Assembly: GCF_040958095.1 (NCBI RefSeq)
Contig: NC_091158.1
Coordinates: 34,163,635 to 34,227,634 of the forward strand
Direction: 5' to 3'
Source of the DNA: Procambarus clarkii
Lineage: Eukaryota; Arthropoda; Malacostraca; Decapoda; Cambaridae
Length of the DNA stretch: 64,000 bases
Shown here in pieces: positions 57,654 to 64,000 of the stretch. The first letter of the stretch is position 1, and each line of letters begins with the position of its first letter. The notes below the pieces were generated by a model, which was given only the letters and a program-made list of their open reading frames with translations, had not been told where the DNA came from and did not search any database. A program made the translations under genes and the position numbers.

Positions 57654-60523
57654 CTAGCTGTACCGCCACGCGTTGCAGTGGCTCAGTTTGGTTCAATGGA
57701 AAAGAAAGAAAAGAGAAAATTCACATTTCTAACAGGTTTAATTTCACAATGCTTGTGGGTATACAATATTTTTTTTCGTGTTCCACTGTCTGTGAAGATT
57801 GTCTGATTGCCGACTCTAGAACACGCAACACATAATTGTCCATATGAGAAGTAATCCATGTCTAGATCTAAACTGCATTGATTGGCCCTGAGCTTTGTTA
57901 ATAGTGATTGCAAACGCCAATCGAATTGGGAATTACAATCTCTTAAATTGAAATGGCAAATCCGTTGGAATCATAGGAATGTGAGTGAGGACATCTTCAC
58001 CTTTGAAAGGTCCTGTCAAGATTGTTGCTTCTACGACGTTGCTGAATAATTTTTTCCTGCAAGTCGCGTGCCGGTGCCAACCTTTCGCTGGTTGATATTT
58101 CGTAACATGATAATTGGCACACCGATTTTTAATTCGAGTTTGAATATTGAATAATTGATTAATTGGTATGAATATTGTGAAATACTTTTTCAAACAATTC
58201 TTCTTTTGACGTCACTAAATTGTAGAAGTTATGAGGCAATGAAATTCGTCCTGAGGTCAGATCAACCGGCACGTTTCCATTCCCAATTTCTAGAAATTGA
58301 TGTGAGAATATCTCAGCTGATGAATCGTTTTGCAGTTGCAGTTTGCAGTTGTAAGTAGAGTATTTCAGGCAAGCATTTATTTCGTCCGCTGGTGTCGATC
58401 GAGGAATTACAGGTAATGTTTGCATGAAATCTCCTGCAAGCAATATTAATGCCTTCCAAATGATCTGATGTTTCCAGGCAAATCTTGCAATGATCGGTCA
58501 AGAGCCTCGAGCGATTTTTTGTGGACTATTGTGCATTCATCCCAAACAATAAGTTTACATTTCTGCAATACTTTTCCCATGCTGGATTCTTTGGAAATGT
58601 TGCACGTGGAAGTTTCAATGAATTGCATGTTCAATAGCAATTTCAAAGCCGAAGTAGCAGTTCTTCCACCTGGTAGCAATGTCGCAGCTATTCCATACAT
58701 GCAAGAGCTAAGGCTATACCATTTTGGTATTTAAATGCTGCCGAAGTCAATCTAATTAGAAAGGTTTTACAGTTCCTCCTGGCGCATCTAAGAAGATTTC
58801 TCCAAACCCGTTATTGACAGTTTGAATTATTTGATCATGAATGCCTTTTCGCTCAAGCGTTATCTTAAAAATATTTAATTGCACATACAATAATAGATCA
58901 CCCGTGTTGTAATTTTGTTCACGACGCAATTCAACATTGAACGAAGCAGCAGCAGATCGATTCGGTGATGGCATTCCCAATTGAATGAGAACTTTGGTCG
59001 CGATTTCTAAGTACAAATCTTCAATCATTATCAACGCTTTGTTGTAGATTTCTGCTGTCAAATTCATGTTCATATTTGAATTTTCCTTGTGTATTCGACG
59101 GACAATATCTTCAGCCATGTGCGATTTGTGTTTCTCCCATACTCTGTTGGAGATGAAGGAGAGCCGGTGGTCAATATGATTGCAAACAATGCATGAATTT
59201 GACTCGGATATGACGTGTTGGACGTGGCATTAATGCATACATCCCAGTTACGGTCGTTTTCCAATAAATTCAAAGTTTGACAGGAAATATGGAAAGTGGC
59301 ATGTGTTATGCCGCTGACAAATCTCAATTGCTGGAAAGACGTTGGACCGGGCACATTTACCAACATCATGCGAAGAAAGAAACATTCATCTTGATTGGAA
59401 TGCACGGTGTACAGTCTGCCTATCGTAGTTTATTTGAATATGCCAGGTTGTCCGTAGACCCGCTCTCCTCGTTTAAGTCGTTCAAAATATTTTCTACTGG
59501 CATTCCATGTTTAATACGTAGGCACTTCCGAACACAGCAATGCTTTCGCAAACGCATCATTTTGACATGACGTGAAGAAAGCAGTTAACGTTGTAGCCGG
59601 TGGATTCATAGCTGTTTGTTGAACATTTGTAGCTGTGAAATAAACGTGTTGTCCATTATCAGGTTTTCAAAACAAAAACAAAAAATACTAAAGAAATATT
59701 TCAATTCCAACGCCGATCAATCGACACAGCTCAATTTCACCACCAATTGTACTGAAAAAAAAGAACAGTTAAAAAAACGGAATGAAAAACAATTAAAAAA
59801 GAAACAAATAAGCTATACCCACGAAATGAATGGTATGGTCAACAACACAGCTGAATTCCAATGCAATGTCAAACAAAATAATTAAATCAAAATCAAAATA
59901 AATGAAAATCTATGAAAATTCAATATAACAATGCAATCGGAAACATTGAAATTGAATCATAACATATCTTTTATATCAAGTGTTGTTCTTACGTGCAACA
60001 GATGGCACTGTTTTTAAAAAAACTGCATGTTTTTACCTGTCACAGGTGTGACATCTAAATAGTAGGTATATCAAAACATGCACGTATTCGAAAGGAACGT
60101 TGTGTCCAAATTTCAAAGCAATCGGTGAAATTTTTTTGGAGATTCCAGCGTGTGTTGCTCATACGTCCTACAGATGGCACTGCTTTCCAACAGAAGCATG
60201 TTTTTTCCTGTCACAGGTGAGGCATGTATATAGTAGGTATATAAAAACACTCGCCTGTTCGAATGCAATGTTGTGTCAAGATTTCAAAGCAATCGGTAAA
60301 GAGGTTTCAACGATTTTCCTCACTTGAAAAAGATATGGAGAACACAGCTATTTAAAAAAGCATGTTTTTTCCCGTCAGAGACGTGACATATATATAGTAT
60401 GTATATAAAAACCCGCTCGGATGCGAATGGAACGTTGTGTGAGAATTTCAAGGCAATTGGTGAAGAACCTTTGGAGATTAGCGATTTTGAACAAACGAAC
60501 ATTTCCTTTTTTATTTATATAGA
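57654..60523 (-). mobile_element. Helitron 3 with helicase remains
   Basis: On the minus strand it starts TCTATATAAATAAAAAAGG at 60523 and ends GCGGTACAGCTAG before T (57654/57653), satisfying TC...CTAG/T. Its 5' third carries the same CACCTGTGACAGG and CAGTGCCATCTGT repeats as Helitrons 1 and 2. The 3' two thirds hold PIF1-like helicase sequence. No HUH/Rep nuclease is present, so it is not autonomous. Confidence 0.8.
57665..59410 (-). pseudogene. Helitron PIF1-like helicase, fragmented
   Basis: The protein would unwind DNA during rolling-circle transposition. Pieces in order: 59405-59070 (CFFLRMMLVNVPGPTSFQQL), 59118-58756 ending LDAPGGTVKPF, where the Walker A GGTGKT/S has lost its Gly and Thr. 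Then 58700-58446 (GIAATLLPGGRTATSALKL; IVWDECTIVHKKSLEAL, Walker B DE intact), 58443-58159 (LLAGDFMQTLPVIPRSTP with Gln of the GDxxQLxP motif kept; a short deletion follows CLKYS), about 58190-57933 (EATILTGPFKGEDVL) and 57913-57683 (GQLCVACSRVGN, motif VI with Arg). Frameshifts separate most pieces. It is dead but well recognisable. Confidence 0.87.
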
Positions 60524-60524
60524 C

Positions 60525-61634
60525 AAGCTGTACCCGGCCACGCGTTGCGACGCTGAGCCTCAGCAACCTTCTCCCTGTCTCCCAGTCCTCCCCACCATTC
60601 CCTATGCCCCATCCCCTCATCCTCCCAACCATTCCTCACTCACCCGTCCCCTCGTCCTTTCCACCAACCCCCACTCCTGTAACTCTTGTGTTTCCCACCA
60701 TTGACCATTCCCCTATCCCCTCGTCCCCACCATCCCCAAACAGCCCCATCCCCTTGTCCTCCCCACCATTACCCCCTCCCCTGTCCTCTCGTCCTCGTCA
60801 AAATCCATCACTAATGTCTCCTTCTCCTCCCCAACATTTCCCACTCCCTCGTTCGATGCATTCCCAAACGATTTGATTATCCTATCAGAAAATTAAGTAC
60901 GTCAAATGATCTGATGCTCCCATCACTGAAATTAAAAAAAACAGGTAAAAAAAACGAAATGAAAACCAATGAAAAAATACAAAAATAAACTATACTCAGG
61001 AAATGAACGGGATGGTAAAAAAACAGCTCAGTTTGAACGCAATGTCACACAAAATATATTAAACCAAAATGAAAATAAGTTGATATTAATGAAAATTAAA
61101 TTTATCAATGAAATCGGAAACATTGAAATGGAATCATAACATATTTAGTATTACGTGAGTTGCTATTACGTGCAACAGATGGCACTGTTTTTCAAAAAAG
61201 CATGTTTTTACATGTCACAGGTGTGGCATCTATAAAGTCGGTATACAAAAACGCGCGTATTCGAATGGAAAGTTGTATCAAAATAGCGATGTTTTTTTTT
61301 TAAAAAGCATGTTTTCTACGGTCACAGGTAAGTCATATATATAGTAAGTGTATAGAAACACGCGCCTATTCAAATGCAACGTCGTGTCAAAATTTCAAAG
61401 CAATCGGGAAAGAGGTTTCGAAGATTTCTCTCACATGAAAAAGACATGAAAAACACAGTTTTTCAAAAAAGCATGTTCTTTTCCATCACAGACATGACAT
61501 CAATATAATATGCATATAAAAACCTGCTCGGATGCGAATGGAACATTGTGTGAAAATTTCAACGCAATCGGTGAAGAACTTTCGGCGATTAGCGACTTCG
61601 AACAAACGAACATTTCCATTTTTATTTATATAGA
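60525..61634 (-). mobile_element. Non-autonomous Helitron 4
   Basis: Minus strand from TCTATATAAATAAAAATGG (61634) to GGCCGGGTACAGCTTG at 60525. The end is CTTG instead of CTAG. It contains the CT/GA-rich tract and the diverged internal repeats. It abuts Helitron 3 on one side and Helitron 5 on the other. Confidence 0.75.
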
Positions 61635-61635
61635 C

Positions 61636-62960
61636 TACCAGTACCTGGCCACGCGTTCCTGTGGCTCAGCAACGCATGTGCTTTGCTGAGCCACAGCAAC
61701 CATCCTTGTCCCCCAGTCCTCCCCACTATTCTCTCCTCACCCGTCTCCTCAGCCTCGCAACCATTCCCCACTCCACCGTCCCCTCGTCCTCCAAACCATT
61801 CCCATCTCCACCATTCCCTTTTTCTCAGGGATATTCCTGTGCGGGCCCTAAGCCTCTGGCTGGCCCACTAAGTGATACTTGCTTCTGTTTTACTTGAGTG
61901 GAGTATGAGTATTTATGATTCGGATGGTCGCTATAGTAAGATTTTCTCATGTGTGTAACAACTTCTTCTGCTCTGTTGAATCTAAGTTGAAATCTTAATG
62001 GATTTGTAACTGTGCACTGTGTTAGATAATGTTCCAGTGGTCTGCCGGGCATTTCTCCACAGTGCTGACATTTCCTCTCATCTTCCGGAACCTGTAAGCC
62101 TATTTTCCATGCACATGGGTATCGAAGCCTGATACGATGTAAGTGTACTTCTGTTGCTCTTCTGCTCCCTTTCATCAAACTAAGTGGTTCGTAGTTGGTT
62201 GAATTCTTGTACCAAACCGCAGATCCTGATGTTGCACCTGCTGTGTTGTGGTCACTGTACATATTTTGCATTACTCTGTTTCTAATTACTTTCTGAATCT
62301 CTGATTGACTCTGTGGTATGTAAATGTCTGCATTTCTTCTCTTAGTTGCAAGTTTTGCAGCTTCATCTGCAACGTCATTTCCTATTATTCCCACACGACT
62401 CGGCACCTAGTTGATAAGTATACGTTGGACTTGTCATTTGAGTGTTTGCATTAATGATATGACATTTGTAATCAGATCCACCATCCCCTCTTCCTTCACA
62501 CCATGCCCCACTCCCCTTTCCCTTTGTCCTCCCCACCATTCTCCATTTCGCCATCCCCTCGTCCCCACCATCCCAAACTCCCCCGTCCCCTTGTCCTTCC
62601 CCACCATTACCCTTCCCTCCTCCCCTTGTCCTCCTCACCATCTTTCACTTCCATCCCATCCTCATCCTCACCATTCCCCACTCCCTCATCCGATGCCATC
62701 CCAAATGGTCTGATGTTTCCATCAGAAAATTGGGAACATCAAGTGATCTGATGTTCCCCATTAACGAAATATAAGAAAAACAGTTAAAAAACTCAATGAA
62801 ATATGAAAAAATAAAAAAATAAACTATACTCATGATATGAACGGTATGGTAAATAACACAGCTCCATCCCAACACAATTCACACAAAATAATTAAATCAA
62901 AATGAAAATAAATCAAAATCAATGAAAATTCAATTCATGTTTTCAATTCTTTTTCAATTC
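61636..62960 (-). mobile_element. Non-autonomous Helitron 5, interrupted
   Basis: Its 3' end (GGCCAGGTACTGGTAG, as Helitron 1) lies at 61636, with the subterminal hairpin GCTCAGCAACGCATG/CTTTGCTGAGC nearby. The CT-rich tract is split at 61816-62478 by a LINE fragment. The 5' end is missing: sequence fades at about 62960 before another LINE begins. Confidence 0.7.
61816..62478 (-). pseudogene. I-like LINE RNase H and C-terminal region, 5'-truncated insertion
   Basis: The minus strand reads VPSRVGIIGNDVADEAAKLA, the C-terminal RNase H motif with its conserved Asn and Asp (a stop precedes it). A long open frame to 61825 follows with CQHCGEMPGRPLEHYLTQC, a Cys-Cys-His-Cys cluster, and ends SGPARGLGPAQEYP and stop-free to the tail. 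AAAAA at the 3' end (TTTTT at about 61818) and its position inside the CT-rich tract of Helitron 5 fit a 5'-truncated target-primed insertion. Confidence 0.8.
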
Positions 62961-62984
62961 TTTAATTAATTCGTTCTGATATTC

Positions 62985-64000
62985 CCTTCGTCCCCCTACT
63001 TCTTCCGTCACCTATCCATTGTTCTGCTGCCCGTGTTTTTGTGGGTAAATGGTATACAGTCTGTTCCGTTTATCTCCCCCCAAATGTCCCTCTTTCCCTT
63101 CCTGATCTTAAGCACCTCCTGGACTCCTTGCCAGAGCCGGTGCTCCTTTTGGGTGATTTCAACTGTCGACATTCCCTCTGTGGTGATGTTCTGACAATCA
63201 CCCGAGGCCATCTTCTCGAACCGTTCGTCCTCGCTTCTTCTCTATCTCTTCTGAATTCTGGTGACCCCACTCATGTGGACTCTCGATCTCGCACCCTTTC
63301 CTGTCTTGATCTTTCTCTCTGCACGTCGTCCTTTTACTTAGATTTCACGTGGCAGGTTCTTAATGACTTCCATAACAGTGATCTTTTCCCCATCCTCGTT
63401 TCCTTTTTCTCTTTCCATCCTCCCCTTTCCTTCCCTAGGTGGTAGTTTGCCAAGGCTGACTGGTGCCTATTCACCCTCTGTGCTACTCTCTCTGACCTCT
63501 CCTCTCTACCTCTTCCTCGCGCCCTCCTTCTTTTTTATGACACTGTCTTCAACACTGCTCTCCGCTCTATCCCTCGCTCTTCCTCCCGGGGCACACGGAA
63601 GTGTGTTCCCTGGTGGAATACGGACTGTGCTCGGGCTGTCCGCTGTAAGCGTGCAGCCTGGAAAAAAACACCGCCTCCGGCAGACGGCTGATTCTTTTAT
63701 TCTGTTTCGGAAGGCAAGTGCGGTGGCCCGTAGGACCATCCGTACAGCTAACCGTGAGAGTTGGAAATCTTATGTTTCCACCATTACGTCCGATACTCCT
63801 CTACCGCAGATCTGGAAGAAGATCCGCGAGATTGCGGGCAAGTTCGTTCCAGATGTTTCGCCAGTTCTCCACCTCCGTGGGACTCTTCTGGTGGATCCAG
63901 TGAAGGTCGCGGCCGAACTGGGTTCCCACTTTTCTTCTGCTAGCTCTGGTTCTCATCTTCCTCTATCCTTCCTTCTTCGTAAGCCTGTTCTTGAATCTTA
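62985..64000 (+). pseudogene. I-like LINE endonuclease and linker, runs off the window
   Basis: The endonuclease (EEP fold) part reads YTVCSVYLPPNVPLSLPDL, LLLGDFNCRHSLCGD (metal-site GDFN), LLNSGDPTHVDSRSRTLSCL (conserved T-H and S-x-xD-L region) and NSDLFPIL, where the usual SDH is NSD. A stop at 63443 is followed by frameshifted linker sequence: RKCVPWWNTDCARAVRCKRA, RTANRESWKSYVST, IWKKIREIAGKFVPD and SPVLHLRGTLLVDP. The RT would begin beyond 64000. At least two frameshifts and a stop. Confidence 0.82.

Overview
This window is eukaryotic, repeat-dominated nuclear DNA, most likely from a decapod crustacean such as a crayfish. That assignment is an inference. It rests on a spliced arthropod-type ionotropic receptor gene, interstitial (TTAGG)n-like telomere repeats, a decapod-type tRNA-derived SINE, Penelope-like elements (PLEs) with GIY-YIG endonucleases, CR1-like and I-like LINEs, Helitrons and very long (TA)n and (GA)n microsatellites. 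There is no bacterial-style gene organisation, operon or CRISPR array.

The only host gene I can support is the 3' part of an ionotropic-receptor (IR/iGluR-like) gene on the minus strand. Five exons at 25896-25679, 25195-25015, 24890-24791, 13959-13830 and 13703-13602 have matching splice sites and intron phases and together encode about 242 C-terminal residues. The 10.8-kb third intron holds two decayed CR1-like LINEs, a SINE relic and a 772-bp (GA)n tract that lies inside a LINE ORF1.

Layout: 1-1122 is a LINE ORF1 relic. 1123-7252 holds two oppositely oriented PLE-A copies, a PLE-B 3' end and three MITE-like foldback elements, all stitched together by (TA)n. 7253-11480 holds two I-like LINE copies in minus orientation, one carrying a SINE. 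11481-25896 is the receptor gene region. 25897-28504 is mostly unassigned with a LINE relic. 28505-31256 holds PLE-B and a near-complete PLE-C with an inverted 5' segment. 31257-34170 holds two tandem Helitrons and (TA)n. 34554-34960 is a 32-bp minisatellite. 35290-37410 is a patchwork of LINE pieces. 37560-52803 is a CR1-like LINE split by a 13.8-kb array of five LTRs alternating with four internal regions. 53155-57300 has a CR1 piece and an intact 558-codon LINE ORF1. 57654-62960 holds three head-to-tail Helitrons in minus orientation, one with PIF1-like helicase remains. 62985-64000 is a LINE endonuclease region that runs off the end.

The two most unusual signals are as follows. (1) A non-autonomous LTR retrotransposon forms an LTR-int-LTR-int-LTR-int-LTR-int-LTR array. 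It has a tRNA-Leu-type primer binding site, an AAGA target duplication around the whole array and a graded set of variants between units. (2) Hammerhead-ribozyme-like motifs occur in three different PLE families. In each of them the conserved core CUGANGA is replaced by UUGANAA, a paired change that would keep the 3-8 base pair of the fold.
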